64,000 nt of DNA from Pyxidicoccus xibeiensis (GCF_024198175.1 NZ_JAJVKV010000005.1:744001-808000), one strand, 5' to 3'; counted from the first letter of the stretch, positions 47,358-56,382 are shown. The notes: generated from the sequence alone by a model not told the origin. Numbers and translations: made by a program.

Positions 47358-48002
47358 TTGCCAGTCATCGCGCGGCCGGGTATAGGCGGCGCCCATCCCG
47401 GGGGGCAGATCCTGGAAGCGCACGGCGGTTATCTCGTAAGACTCGAAAGCCTCAGCGGCCTGGAGCTCATCCAGTTGGCGCGTGAGGCGCTGGTGCTGGA
47501 CGGAGCGGCGGGCGCCACGGGCCTGCACGTCTCGGTGAACCGGCGTCGCAAGGTGGTCCGGCTGGCCTATGTGGGGCCCTTCACCGCCGGACGGCAGGGC
47601 GCCCACTGGTACGCGGCGCACCACGCGCTGCCGAGGCTGCTGTCGCGCGCGGCCAACGTCACGGTGCACGCCTGCGTGTATGACCCGGACGAGGGCGAAG
47701 AGGTCATCGCCTACGGCAACGGCAGGCGCGTGGGCGGTGAGCGGGTGGTCTACGAGGACGTGGAGCTGCCCGGTCGTCCGGAGGACGTGGACGAAGCGGC
47801 CTTCACGCATATGCAGGAGCGCTGGCCCCTGGGACACCTGGCCTACGTCTTCGGGCTCACGCGCAAGGAGCTGCTGCGCCTGCCGCTCGTGTCTCCCGCG
47901 CAGGTGCTGCCGCTGGACGGCGCCGCGCAGGATGTCGCCGAGGCGCTGGAGGCCCTGCTGCCGGGCTCGCGCATGCCGCACCCGGTGCCGGACGCGCACT
48001 GA
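47358..48002 (+). CDS. Hypothetical protein divergent from clpB
   Basis: About 214 residues, family not recognised. No signal peptide or membrane segment. Segments [61 protein letters not shown] look like a compact alpha/beta cytoplasmic protein. The start is uncertain: a TTG at 47358 has GGAG 6 bases upstream, while an ATG at 47295 would run into the clpB promoter. Sharing the intergenic region with clpB hints at stress control. Confidence 0.65.
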   Translation: MPVIARPGIGGAHPGGQILEAHGGYLVRLESLSGLELIQLAREALVLDGAAGATGLHVSVNRRRKVVRLAYVGPFTAGRQGAHWYAAHHALPRLLSRAANVTVHACVYDPDEGEEVIAYGNGRRVGGERVVYEDVELPGRPEDVDEAAFTHMQERWPLGHLAYVFGLTRKELLRLPLVSPAQVLPLDGAAQDVAEALEALLPGSRMPHPVPDAH

Positions 48003-48062
48003 GGGGCGCGGCGGCGGCACGGCCTGGACGCCCCTGAAGGGCGTCGTGGCTCCCGGTGCTGC

Positions 48063-48710
48063 CTACTCGTCCTGAGGGCCGTCGTGGGCGAGGACGACGT
48101 CGCGGACCGCGTCGCTGCGGAAGTACTGGCCGAGCAGGGCGAAGGTGCCCGCCACCAGCACCGTCCCGAGGACGGACAGGCCCACCGCGAACCACGGGGC
48201 GACGGAGTTCACCACCTGGGCGGCCACGGGGTCCTGGTTCTCCGGCAGCCGGCCGAGCGTCTCCGCCAGCACGGTGCCCATGCGCCGCGACACCACGGCG
48301 AACTGGGCGCCGTCGATGGTGCGCAGCACGGCCACGGTGATGGCCGCCCGGCCGAGCAGCCGCCGCATGCCCTCTCGCGGAAGCCCGTCCGGACGGAGCA
48401 TGCGTCCGGCGGCCACGAAGACGAAGGCGCACGCCACGGAGAGGATGCCCATCAGCACCGCGCGGGGCTCGCGCATGGGCTCCAGGGCGGCGTACTGCGT
48501 CTTCACCACCTGCTGGATGACGTTCCTGTCGCCCATCCAGGCGGGAGGCTCGTTCTCCAGGTGGAGCTCGCGGACCTCGTAGAAGTGGGCGAGCTCCGTG
48601 GCCTCGCGCAGGGCGGACCAGCCGGTGAAGGCGGCCAGCACCAGACTCACCATGGCCGCGAAGCGGATGCCCCGAGGCAGCCCGCTCGAGCGGGAAGCAG
48701 ACACCGTCAC
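48063..48710 (-). CDS. Hypothetical membrane protein
   Basis: 215 residues, family not recognised. Four hydrophobic segments (about 17-34, 87-103, 120-136, 175-195). GTG start overlapping the DUF1844 stop (GTGA), so it is translated after it. Third gene of a three-gene operon. Confidence 0.75.
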   Translation of the reverse strand: MTVSASRSSGLPRGIRFAAMVSLVLAAFTGWSALREATELAHFYEVRELHLENEPPAWMGDRNVIQQVVKTQYAALEPMREPRAVLMGILSVACAFVFVAAGRMLRPDGLPREGMRRLLGRAAITVAVLRTIDGAQFAVVSRRMGTVLAETLGRLPENQDPVAAQVVNSVAPWFAVGLSVLGTVLVAGTFALLGQYFRSDAVRDVVLAHDGPQDE

Positions 48711-49021
48711 CGCTTGCTCGCCTCCACGAAGCGCAGGCGCAGGTCGGTGAGGAGCCCGTCGAAGAGCTTCTCCTCCTCCGCCGTCAGGTTGCCCCGCGTC
48801 TTCAGCCGCAGCATGGACAGCAGGTCCAGGTTCTGCCGGGCCAGCGGCAGGTCCTTCTCCTTCTGGCCCGTCTCCGGATTCGGAGCGTCACCGAGGTGGA
48901 TGAGCACCGCGGAGCCCAACCCCACGATGAAGGTGCTGAACGAAATGGACTCCTCGGACGCGGAGCGCGCTTCCCCCCGCATCACGAAGGTCTCGCCGCG
49001 CTTCTCGTCCCCGGAGCTCAT
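48707..49021 (-). CDS. DUF1844 protein
   Basis: 104 residues. Matches the small DUF1844 family: SFSTFIVGLGSAVLIHLGDAPNPETGQKEKDLPLARQNLDLLSMLRLKTRGNLTAEEEKLFDGLLTDLRLRFVE. One hydrophobic segment (27-43). Function unknown. Start overlaps the stop of the acidic-tail gene as ATGA and its own stop overlaps the next start as GTGA. Confidence 0.88.
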   Translation of the reverse strand: MSSGDEKRGETFVMRGEARSASEESISFSTFIVGLGSAVLIHLGDAPNPETGQKEKDLPLARQNLDLLSMLRLKTRGNLTAEEEKLFDGLLTDLRLRFVEASKR

Positions 49022-49272
49022 GCGGAGGCCGAACCCTCGTCGTCGGTGTCGTCGCCTTCATCCTCGGCGTCGTCCTCGTCCTCGTCGTCCTCGTCATCCT
49101 CGTAGTCGTCGACGTCGTCGAGCATCAGCGTCTCGACGGGGACGGACTTCTCCGCCACGTCCGGCAGGCCCTTGACGTGGCGCTCGTACGCCTTCTCGTC
49201 CAGGTGGCCGGAGCGCAGGTACCGCTCCGCCGTGCGCTTATCCAGGTACTTCGGGTCCGCCGCATCCGCCAT
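49018..49272 (-). CDS. Small protein with long acidic tail
   Basis: 84 residues. Residues 1-50 are ordinary (KYLDKRTAERYLRSGHLDEKAYERHVKGLPD), whereas ~53-84 are almost only Asp and Glu (VDDYEDDEDDEDEDDAED and on). The ATG at 49272 has GAGG 8 bases upstream; a TTG at 49278 is unlikely. First of three overlapping genes, with DUF1844 next. An acidic tail may bind basic proteins or cations; function unknown. Confidence 0.75.
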   Translation of the reverse strand: MADAADPKYLDKRTAERYLRSGHLDEKAYERHVKGLPDVAEKSVPVETLMLDDVDDYEDDEDDEDEDDAEDEGDDTDDEGSASA

Positions 49273-49363
49273 GTTCAAATCCTCAGAATTGCTTGGAAAT
49301 CAGCGCGCCACCTTATAGCAGGGAGGCCATCTGTCAACGCCGCCGTCCCGCCTACCGGAGCCG

Positions 49364-50020
49364 ATGAACGTCCCGTCCCGCCCCATGCTTCCCCGAGGCC
49401 CGTATCTGCTGTGCGACGACACCGTCCTGCCGGACGTCCCGCTGGTGGACAAGGCGGCGCGGCTGGTCGCGGGTGGGGCGCGGGTGGTGCAACTGCGCAT
49501 GAAGCGCACACCGCCCCGGGATGCCCTGGCCGCCGCGCGGGAGGTGGCCGCGCTGTGCCGCCGCGCGGGCGCGCTGTGCCTGGTGAACGACCGGGTGGAC
49601 CTGGCGCTGCTGGCGGGCGCGGACGGGGTGCATGTGGGCGACGACGACCTGCCGCCGGAGGCCGCGCGCGAGCTGCTGGGGCCCGGCAGGCTGGTGGGCG
49701 TGACGGTGCGGGGGGTGGAGGGGGCGCGGGTGGCCCAGGCGGCGGGCGCGGACTACGTGGGCGTGGGGCCGCTCTTCGGCACGACGACGAAGCAGGTGGC
49801 GGCGCCGGTGCTGGGCCTGGAGTCCTTCGCCGCGGTGGTGCGGGACAGTCCGCTGCCGGTGGTGGGCATTGGCGGCGTGGGGCTGGCGAACATCGGCCGG
49901 GTGGCGGCGGCGGGCGCGCATGGCGCGGCGGTGGTGTCCGACGCCCTGCTCGCCGAGGACATCGCCGAGCGGGTGCGGCTGCTCCTGGCCGCGTTTGAAC
50001 GGGGAAGGTCGGGGGACTAG
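49364..50020 (+). CDS. thiE: Thiamine phosphate synthase
   Basis: 218 residues. Joins HMP pyrophosphate and thiazole phosphate. TIM-barrel motifs: VVQLRMKR (41-48), VNDRVDLALLAGADGVHVGDDDLP (~74-97), GADYVGVGPLFGTTTK and VVGIGGVGLANI. Shares a likely operon with the two genes downstream. GGAG sits 3 bases before the ATG, and the ATG at residue 8 is an alternative. Confidence 0.92.
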   Translation: MNVPSRPMLPRGPYLLCDDTVLPDVPLVDKAARLVAGGARVVQLRMKRTPPRDALAAAREVAALCRRAGALCLVNDRVDLALLAGADGVHVGDDDLPPEAARELLGPGRLVGVTVRGVEGARVAQAAGADYVGVGPLFGTTTKQVAAPVLGLESFAAVVRDSPLPVVGIGGVGLANIGRVAAAGAHGAAVVSDALLAEDIAERVRLLLAAFERGRSGD

Positions 50021-50041
50021 CCTCGAAGGCTCAGGAGCGCC

Positions 50042-50806
50042 ATGAACAACCATCCGCGTCACCACGGGCCGCCGCCGCGCCGCCCGAACATCGGCATCAC
50101 CCCGGACTGGAGCCAGCCCGAGGACCAGGCCTTCCCCCGCTATGAGCTGAAGGTGCCGTACTCGGACGCGGTGCTGCGCGCGGGCGGGCTGCCCTTCGTG
50201 CTGCCGTACTCGGACGACCCGACGTGCGTGGAGGCGTACCTGGACCGCGTCTCCGGAGTGCTCATCACCGGTGGCGCGTTCGACATCCCTCCGGAGGCGT
50301 ACGGGGAGACGGCGCGCGAGGGCCTGGGGGCGCTGAAGGAAGGCCGCACCGCGTTCGAGGCGGCGCTGATGAAGGGCGCGCTCAAGCGCAACATGCCGGT
50401 GCTGGGCGTGTGTGGCGGCATGCAGCTGCTCAACGTGGTGCTGGGCGGCACGCTGTTCCAGGACATCGGCCGCGAGGTGCCGGGTGCCCGCGAGCACGAG
50501 CAGAAGCATGACCGCACCCAGCCGCAGCACCCGGTGGAGGTGAAGAACGGCACGCTGCTGGCGGAGGCGGTGGGCTACGGGCAGCTGATGGTCAACTCCA
50601 CGCACCACCAGGCGGTGCGGGCCGCCGGTCAGAATGTGAATGTCTGCGCGGTGGCGCCGGACGGCGTGGTGGAGGCCATCGAGTCCACGGCGCATGTCTT
50701 CGCCGTGGGCGTGCAGTGGCACCCCGAGTACATGGCCACCACCATTCCGGTGCACGTGGGCCTGTACAAGTCCTTCGTGCAGAAGGCGCGCGAGCACCGG
50801 CGTTGA
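50042..50806 (+). CDS. Class I glutamine-amidotransferase-like hydrolase (peptidase C26, PuuD-like)
   Basis: 254 residues. Nucleophile Cys124 in VLGVCGGMQLLN, and HPEY near the C-terminus supplies His/Glu. PNIGITPDWS and LITGGAFDIPPEAYG fit the gamma-Glu-GABA hydrolase/C26 family. AGGAG lies 5 bases before the ATG. Its stop overlaps the start of the ThiD-like gene as TTGA. Why it sits among thiamine genes is not clear; a nucleotide or peptide substrate is possible. Confidence 0.87.
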   Translation: MNNHPRHHGPPPRRPNIGITPDWSQPEDQAFPRYELKVPYSDAVLRAGGLPFVLPYSDDPTCVEAYLDRVSGVLITGGAFDIPPEAYGETAREGLGALKEGRTAFEAALMKGALKRNMPVLGVCGGMQLLNVVLGGTLFQDIGREVPGAREHEQKHDRTQPQHPVEVKNGTLLAEAVGYGQLMVNSTHHQAVRAAGQNVNVCAVAPDGVVEAIESTAHVFAVGVQWHPEYMATTIPVHVGLYKSFVQKAREHRR

Positions 50807-51543
50807 GTCCCCGGGTCCTCCTGCTGGCCGGGCACGAGCCCACGGGGAGGGCGGGGTTGCTGGCGGACGTGGCCGCCGTGCGCGCCCGGGGCGGGCTGCC
50901 GGTAGCCGTGCCCACGGCGCAGACGGCGCAGGGCACCGCGACGTTCACCTGGCTTGCGTCCGCGCCGCGCATCCTGGCCGCGCAGGTGGCCGCCGCGTGT
51001 GAGCTGGGGCCGCTGCACGCGGTGAAGTGGGGTATGGTGCCCGGGCCCGCGCAGCTGGCCGCCGCGAGCAGGGCCCTCGCGGGCATGGACGCGTGGTGGG
51101 TGGTGGACCCGGTGGTGCGCACGTCGCGCGGAGAGTCGCTGTCGCGCCTGTCCGCGCGGGGCTACCTGGCGCTGGCGGGCCCGCGCGTGGTGCTCACGCC
51201 CAACCTGGACGAGGCGGCCTGGTTGCTGCGCCGGCCAGTCGCCCGCACGGTGGATGAGGCCGTGGAGGCCGCCACCGCGCTGGCCCGGTACGGCTTTGGT
51301 GCGGTGCTGGTGAAGGGCGGGCACCTGCCGGACGTGGAGGGGCTGGCGGACGTGCTGGCCACGCCGGCACGGGTGCGGGTGCTGCACGGGAAGTGGCTGG
51401 CGCGCACGCCGGGGCGGAGGGGCACCGGCTGCCGGCTGGCCTCCGCGCTGGCGACGGAGCTCGGACGGGGACGCACGCTGGACACGGCGGTGCGCGCGGC
51501 CCGCGAGCTGGTGGTGCGCTACCTGCGTACGGGTACGGAGTAG
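50803..51543 (+). CDS. ThiD-like (hydroxymethylpyrimidine kinase-like) protein
   Basis: 246 residues. PfkB/ThiD-like fold: AGHEPTGRAGLLADVAAV stands where ThiD has AGSDPSGGAGIQAD, then VKWGMV, VVDPVV, LTPNLDEAAWLL, VLVKGGHL and RGTGCRLASALATEL (the GTGC anion hole). The N-terminal substrate loop is diverged, so the substrate may not be HMP. TTG start overlaps the upstream stop. The 3' end is partly repeated just after the stop (45-bp period). Confidence 0.8.
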   Translation: MSPRVLLLAGHEPTGRAGLLADVAAVRARGGLPVAVPTAQTAQGTATFTWLASAPRILAAQVAAACELGPLHAVKWGMVPGPAQLAAASRALAGMDAWWVVDPVVRTSRGESLSRLSARGYLALAGPRVVLTPNLDEAAWLLRRPVARTVDEAVEAATALARYGFGAVLVKGGHLPDVEGLADVLATPARVRVLHGKWLARTPGRRGTGCRLASALATELGRGRTLDTAVRAARELVVRYLRTGTE

Positions 51544-51585
51544 CGGCGAGGGCTGGTGGTGCGCTACGTGCGCACGGGCGCGGCG
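51507..51585 (+). repeat. 45-bp-offset duplication at the 3' end of the ThiD-like gene
   Basis: gctggtggtgcgctac is found at 51507-51522 and again at 51552-51567, followed by similar tgcg(t/c)acggg. The offset is 45 bp and in frame. The repeated Leu-Val-Val-Arg-Tyr-(L/V)-Arg-Thr-Gly motif lies after the TAG stop, so the second copy is not translated. Confidence 0.7.
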
Positions 51586-51687
51586 CCCCGATGGGCTCAT
51601 GGCGCCGCGCGTGATGCGGCGCTCCGCGAGCCCGGTCGCGAGTCATGGGCGGGGCTTCGCGAGCGGGAACGACGTGGCGCGCGGTCG

Positions 51688-53055
51688 CTACTCGCCGCGC
51701 GTGCGGCTCTCGAAGCGTGTGTACTCGGAGAGGAACACCAGGTCGATGGAGCCCACCGGGCCGTTACGCTGCTTGGCGATGATGAGCTCGACGGGGATGA
51801 CGGTGCTGGAGGACTGGGCCGGCGCGCCATCCGGGCCCTCCTCGGACTCCTCGCGGTGGATGAACATCACCACGTCGGCGTCCTGCTCGATGGAGCCGGA
51901 CTCACGCAGGTCCGACAGCATGGGCTTGCCGCCCTTGCGCTCCTCCACCTTACGGTTGAGCTGGCTGAGCGCGATGATGGGCACCTCCAGCTCCTTGGCC
52001 AGCTGCTTCAGCGCGCGGGAGATTTCGGCGACCTCGAGCTGCCGGCTCTCCACCTTGCCCTTCTGGTGCATCAGCTGGAGGTAGTCGATGACGAGCAGCG
52101 ACAGCCGCGGGTCCTTCTGCTTCACGCGGCGCGCCTTGGCGCGAAGGTCGAACGGGGACAGACCACCCGAGTCGTCGATGTAGATGGGGGCGTTGTAGAG
52201 CGCGCCCGCCATCTCCTGGAACTTCTCCTCGTCGTGCGGCGTCAGCCGGCCGCCGCGCAGCTTCTTCATGTCCACGCGCGCGGTGGACGCCAGCAGACGC
52301 ATCAGCAGCTGGTCCGCGGGCATTTCCAGGCTGAAGATGCCGACCGCCTTGTTCTCCTTCAGCGCCGCGTGCACCGCGATGTTCATCGCGAAGGACGTCT
52401 TGCCGACGCCGGGACGCGCCGCGAGGATGATGAGCTCGCCCGCGTGCAGACCCGTGAGCTGCATGTCCAGGTCGATGTAGCCCGTGGACAGGCCCGTCAC
52501 GCCCGTGGCCGCGGCCTTCATCTTGTCGAGCAGGTCGAGCGTCTGCTCCATCAGCTCGCTGACGGGGCGCAGGTCGCCCTCGCGCTTCTTCTCCGCGAGG
52601 AGGAACACCTTGCGCTCGGCCTCGTCGAGCAGCACCTCCAGCTCGCCCGTCTCGGTGCTGGCGAGGTCTTGAATCTCCTTGCCCACGTGGGCCAGGCGCC
52701 GCCGCAGGGCCTGGTCCTTGACGATCTGCGCGTACTGGACGGCGTTGGACGCCAGCGGCACCACCTGGTCCAGCCGCATCAGGTACGCGGGGCCGCCCAC
52801 GGCGACGAGCTGCCCGAGGACCTTCAGCTCCTCGGCCAGCGTCAGGTGGTCGACCTGCTTGGACTGGCCGTCCAGCTTGAGCATCGCCGCGAAGATCTGC
52901 GCGTGCGCGGGACTGGAGAAGTCGTCCGGATGGACCACCTCACCGACGGCGGCCGTGAGCGTGTTGTCCGCGAGGATGGCACCCAGCACCGCGCGCTCAG
53001 CGGCCAGATCCTCGTGAACCCGCCGGCCTTCTCTGATGTCGAGGACGTTATCCAT
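51688..53055 (-). CDS. dnaB: Replicative DNA helicase DnaB
   Basis: 455 residues. N-terminal domain (10-110), linker, and a RecA-like C-domain with Walker A AARPGVGKTSFAMN, FSLEMP, VIDYLQLM, SQLNR and IAKQRNGPVG. Hexameric 5'-3' fork helicase. In many bacteria dnaB follows rplI; here a two-component system and acyltransferase lie between. The ATG at 53055 gives the normal N-terminus. Confidence 0.97.
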   Translation of the reverse strand: MDNVLDIREGRRVHEDLAAERAVLGAILADNTLTAAVGEVVHPDDFSSPAHAQIFAAMLKLDGQSKQVDHLTLAEELKVLGQLVAVGGPAYLMRLDQVVPLASNAVQYAQIVKDQALRRRLAHVGKEIQDLASTETGELEVLLDEAERKVFLLAEKKREGDLRPVSELMEQTLDLLDKMKAAATGVTGLSTGYIDLDMQLTGLHAGELIILAARPGVGKTSFAMNIAVHAALKENKAVGIFSLEMPADQLLMRLLASTARVDMKKLRGGRLTPHDEEKFQEMAGALYNAPIYIDDSGGLSPFDLRAKARRVKQKDPRLSLLVIDYLQLMHQKGKVESRQLEVAEISRALKQLAKELEVPIIALSQLNRKVEERKGGKPMLSDLRESGSIEQDADVVMFIHREESEEGPDGAPAQSSSTVIPVELIIAKQRNGPVGSIDLVFLSEYTRFESRTRGE

Positions 53056-53155
53056 GGCTGCCTGCCCACTCTACAGGCGTGCCTGACATCGCCCAATTTT
53101 CTGCCACAGACCTGTAGCACCGGGTGGGTGGAGGGGGGCGGCTCTACCCCCTGGA

Positions 53156-53932
53156 TCACCCCTCCATGCCCCAGCGCTGCAGGAAGACTTCACGCCACGT
53201 GCGGCTGAGGACCACCGTGGTGCCGTTCTTGAGGACGAGGATGCCGTCGCCGTGGGTCCAAGGCTCCAGGCGCGCCACGGCCTCCAGGCTGACGATGTCG
53301 CCCCGGTGCACGCGGACGAAGCGCGCCGGGTCCAGCCGCTCCTCCAGCGCGCGCAGGCTCTGGCGCACCAGGTGCTCGCCCTGGTCCGTGTACAGCCGCA
53401 CGTACTTGTCCTCGGACGACAGGCGCCACACGGAGTCCAGCCGCAGTGGCACCCACGCCTCGCCCACCTTCACCACCAGCCGCTCCAGCGGGCGCGAGGG
53501 CGAGGCCCGGGACAGGCCGTCCAGCAGGGCCTGGAGCCGGCCGGCCTCGGCCTCCGTCCGCCCTCCGACGAGCAGCGCATGGGCCTTGTCGAGCGCCCGG
53601 GTGAAGCGGCCCGCGTCATAGGGCTTCAGCAGGTAGTCCACCGCATGCGCCTCGAAGGCCTGGAGCGCGAAGGCGTCATACGCGGTGGAGAAGATGACTG
53701 CGGGGCAGCCCTCCGGTCCCAGCGCCTCCAGCACCTCGAAGCCGGTGAGGCCGGGCATCTGCACGTCGAGCACCACCAGGTCCGGGCGCAGCGCCTCCAC
53801 CCGCGCCAGCGCCTCCGTCCCGTCTACGGCCTCGCCCGCGAGGACGAAGCGACTGTCATCCGCCAGCAGGCGCTTCACCTTGGTGCGCGCGGGCGCCTCG
53901 TCGTCCACCACCAGCACGTTGAAGGGCGTCAT
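53156..53932 (-). CDS. LytTR-family response regulator
   Basis: 258 residues. Receiver 5-120 (acidic VDDE, phospho-acceptor Asp56 in VLDVQMPGL, STAYDAFALQAFEAHAVDYLLKPYD). LytTR DNA-binding domain ~150-258 (VVKVGEAWVPLRLDSVWRLSSEDKYVRLYT, FVRVHRGDIVSL). Start overlaps the kinase stop as ATGA. Such regulators often control cell-surface or virulence genes; target unknown. Confidence 0.94.
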   Translation of the reverse strand: MTPFNVLVVDDEAPARTKVKRLLADDSRFVLAGEAVDGTEALARVEALRPDLVVLDVQMPGLTGFEVLEALGPEGCPAVIFSTAYDAFALQAFEAHAVDYLLKPYDAGRFTRALDKAHALLVGGRTEAEAGRLQALLDGLSRASPSRPLERLVVKVGEAWVPLRLDSVWRLSSEDKYVRLYTDQGEHLVRQSLRALEERLDPARFVRVHRGDIVSLEAVARLEPWTHGDGILVLKNGTTVVLSRTWREVFLQRWGMEG

Positions 53933-55068
53933 GCAGTCACCTCACGAGGCAGCCACAGCGACACACGTGCCCCGCCTTCCGGGCCACGCCCGCGCTCCAG
54001 CCGCGCCCGCCCGCCGTGCAGCAGCGCGAGGATGCGCTCCAGGTGCGTCAGCCCCACGCCGGGCCCCGCCGCAGGAGAGGACTCCGCGAAGCCGCGCCCC
54101 GTGTCCTCCACCTCCAGCCTCCACCCGGCGCCATCCTCACGGGCGCGGATGCGCACCTCCAGCGCCTCCCGCCGGTCCTGGTTGTGCTTCACCGCGTTCT
54201 CCACCAGCGCCTGCAGCGCGAAGCAGGGCACGCGCGCGCCGTCCAGCCCGGGCGCCATGTCCCAGCGCACCGTCACGCGCTCGCCGAAGCGGGCGGTCAG
54301 CAGCGCGACGAAGCGCTCGGCATGGGCGCGCTCCTCCGCGAGCGTCCACGTCGCCTCCTGGCGCTCGAGGCTGGCGCGCAGCAGTCCGCCCAAATCGCTC
54401 AGCATCCGGTCCGTGCGCGCCAGGTCCTCGTACATCACCGCGCTGATGGTGTTCAGCGCGTTGAAGAGGAAGTGCGGGTGGAGCTGTCCCGTGAGCGCCT
54501 GGAGCCGGGCCGCGCGCAGCTCGCTCTCCAGCGACGACTCCCGCAGCGCCTGTGCCTGCCGCGCCCGCCAGTCGTTGACGAAGCTCCACAGCGTGGCACC
54601 GGCCGAGTACGCGATGACGTCCTTCAGCACCTCCATGGGGATGCGGAACGCCAGGGCTCCATAGTCGTACTCGCCCCAGCCGAGCAGCCGGTAGAGCGGG
54701 TACCTCAGCGGCACCATCACCAGGATGTGCAGGCTGGTGAAGAGCGCGAAGCCCGCCACATGGATGACCCCGAAGCGGGCCCAGCCGACGCGCGGCCCCG
54801 GCGCATTGAGGACCGCCGTCTGGGCCACGGGGAGCACCACCCATACCGCCAGCGCCCCGGTGATTTCCCAGAGGAAGGGCTCCAGCCCCGGGACGGTGCC
54901 GCCATTGCCCAGGATGGTCAGGCAGACCGTCAGCCCGTTCACCAGCCCGATGCCGAGGAAGAGGCAGAACAGCGCCAGCGCCGGGCGGGCGCGGATGCGT
55001 GGCCACTGCCAGCCGGCGGTGGAGACTGGCGCGTCCTCGGAAGGGGAGGGGGACATGGGCTTCGTCAC
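53929..55068 (-). CDS. LytS-like sensor histidine kinase
   Basis: 379 residues. Four predicted membrane helices in ~25-180, then the His-kinase-2 box ALTGQLHPHFLFNALNTIS and an ATPase domain with QALVENAVKHNQ, DTGRGF and GVGLTHLERIL. GTG at 55068 overlaps the acyltransferase stop (GTGA), and its own stop overlaps the regulator start (ATGA); all three are coupled. An ATG at 55056 is possible. Cognate regulator follows. Confidence 0.92.
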   Translation of the reverse strand: MTKPMSPSPSEDAPVSTAGWQWPRIRARPALALFCLFLGIGLVNGLTVCLTILGNGGTVPGLEPFLWEITGALAVWVVLPVAQTAVLNAPGPRVGWARFGVIHVAGFALFTSLHILVMVPLRYPLYRLLGWGEYDYGALAFRIPMEVLKDVIAYSAGATLWSFVNDWRARQAQALRESSLESELRAARLQALTGQLHPHFLFNALNTISAVMYEDLARTDRMLSDLGGLLRASLERQEATWTLAEERAHAERFVALLTARFGERVTVRWDMAPGLDGARVPCFALQALVENAVKHNQDRREALEVRIRAREDGAGWRLEVEDTGRGFAESSPAAGPGVGLTHLERILALLHGGRARLERGRGPEGGARVSLWLPREVTA

Positions 55069-56234
55069 GCAGTATGCCCCGCCTCCGCCGTCCGGGGGAC
55101 CCGGGCCTGCGCCGTGCGCGGCTTCATCCCGAAGCAGGGCCGCAGCCAGCCCACGCGCGACACGGCCTCGCTCAGGGCCCAGGTGGCGGCAAAGGACACG
55201 GTGAGCACCAGCCCGAGCAGCGCCCACGGCCCCACCGGCAGCGTGAGCATCAGGTACCCCACGACGATGATGACCGTCTGGTGGAAGATGTAGAAGGGAT
55301 AGGCCCGCTCCTGCGCGTACTTCAGCCACGGCCGGCGGACGTGGATGCGCGCCCGCGCCCAGCCGAGCGCCGTCAGGATGAAGAGCCACAGGGCGGCCAT
55401 GGCGCCGAGCATCTCCCAGACGAGGGGAAACTCGCTGTCCGGCACCATGATGACGAAGAGCACCGCGCTGGGGGCCAGCAGCACGCGCCGGCGCTCCACC
55501 AGGACGTCCCAGATGCGCGGGCAGCGGCCGAAGAGGTGGCCCATCAGGAAGAGCAGGCCGTAGTGGCCGAAGGTCCTCGGGTCGTCGAACAGCGCGTGTG
55601 TCGTCGGGTACTCGTGCAGCAGCACCCCGTTGAGCGCGAGCGGGAGGAAGAACCAGCACACGTTCCACCCCCGGCACAGCCAGGCCTCCGCCCGCGCGAG
55701 GAAGGCCTGCCCTCGCGCCGTGGCCAGCGCCGCGAAGAGGGGCAGCGCCAGCACGCAGTAGACGAAGAGGTAGGCGACGAACCAGAGGTGGTGCCAGCTG
55801 AAGCTGCCGGCCGGGTAGGGCACGATTTCGAACACCGACGGGTAGAAGGCCGCGTAGTCCCCCTGGAACTGTCCCCGGAGCAGCCGCTCCACGTAGATCT
55901 GCGGCGGCACCACCACGAAGATGCCGAAGACGAGGGGCCACAGGAGCCGCTTCGCGCGGTCCGCGGCGAAGCCTCCCAGCGTGCGCCGCCGCAGGGCCAG
56001 CGCGGTGCCCACCCCGGAGATGAACATCAGCAGCGGCATGCGCAGGTGGTGCATCACCTCCATGACCGGCTCCAGCACGGGCAGCGCCTGGGGGCTCTTC
56101 ACGTGCCAGTCCCAGGTGTTGAACATCATCCCCGTGTGGAACAGGTGCAGCAGCAGGATGGCGACGACGCGGAGCCAGTCCAGGTCAGGGTGGTGCTCGT
56201 CGGGGGTGGACCGGGGCAGTGTGGGGGTGCTCAT
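55065..56234 (-). CDS. Acyltransferase-3/OpgC-like membrane acyltransferase
   Basis: 389 residues with about ten hydrophobic helices. DLDWLRVVAILLLHLFHTGM and MPLLMFISGVGTALALRRR are typical of acyltransferase family 3. It may acylate a periplasmic glycan or lipid; the substrate cannot be read. ATG at 56234 with GGAGG 7 bases upstream. First gene of the coupled operon with the LytS/LytTR pair, which suggests the modification and the signalling are linked. Confidence 0.87.
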   Translation of the reverse strand: MSTPTLPRSTPDEHHPDLDWLRVVAILLLHLFHTGMMFNTWDWHVKSPQALPVLEPVMEVMHHLRMPLLMFISGVGTALALRRRTLGGFAADRAKRLLWPLVFGIFVVVPPQIYVERLLRGQFQGDYAAFYPSVFEIVPYPAGSFSWHHLWFVAYLFVYCVLALPLFAALATARGQAFLARAEAWLCRGWNVCWFFLPLALNGVLLHEYPTTHALFDDPRTFGHYGLLFLMGHLFGRCPRIWDVLVERRRVLLAPSAVLFVIMVPDSEFPLVWEMLGAMAALWLFILTALGWARARIHVRRPWLKYAQERAYPFYIFHQTVIIVVGYLMLTLPVGPWALLGLVLTVSFAATWALSEAVSRVGWLRPCFGMKPRTAQARVPRTAEAGHTA

Positions 56235-56350
56235 GGGAGAGCCTCCTTCCACTCCGGGATACGCACCGCGCGGCCCGCCCTCCATGCACATGTCGCGGGA
56301 CGGACCGGGGACGGCGCCAGCCGGACGACGGGGGCGGCGCCGGAAAGGAG

Positions 56351-56382
56351 AAGGGCCGCCCGGGTCTCCCCGGACGGCCCTT
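56351..56382. terminator. Hairpin downstream of rplI
   Basis: 14-bp arms AAGGGCCGCCCGGG / CCCGGACGGCCCTT with one mismatch and a TCTC loop. It begins 26 bp after the rplI stop on the minus strand, so it likely ends the rpsF-rpsR-rplI transcript before the acyltransferase operon. Confidence 0.7.
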
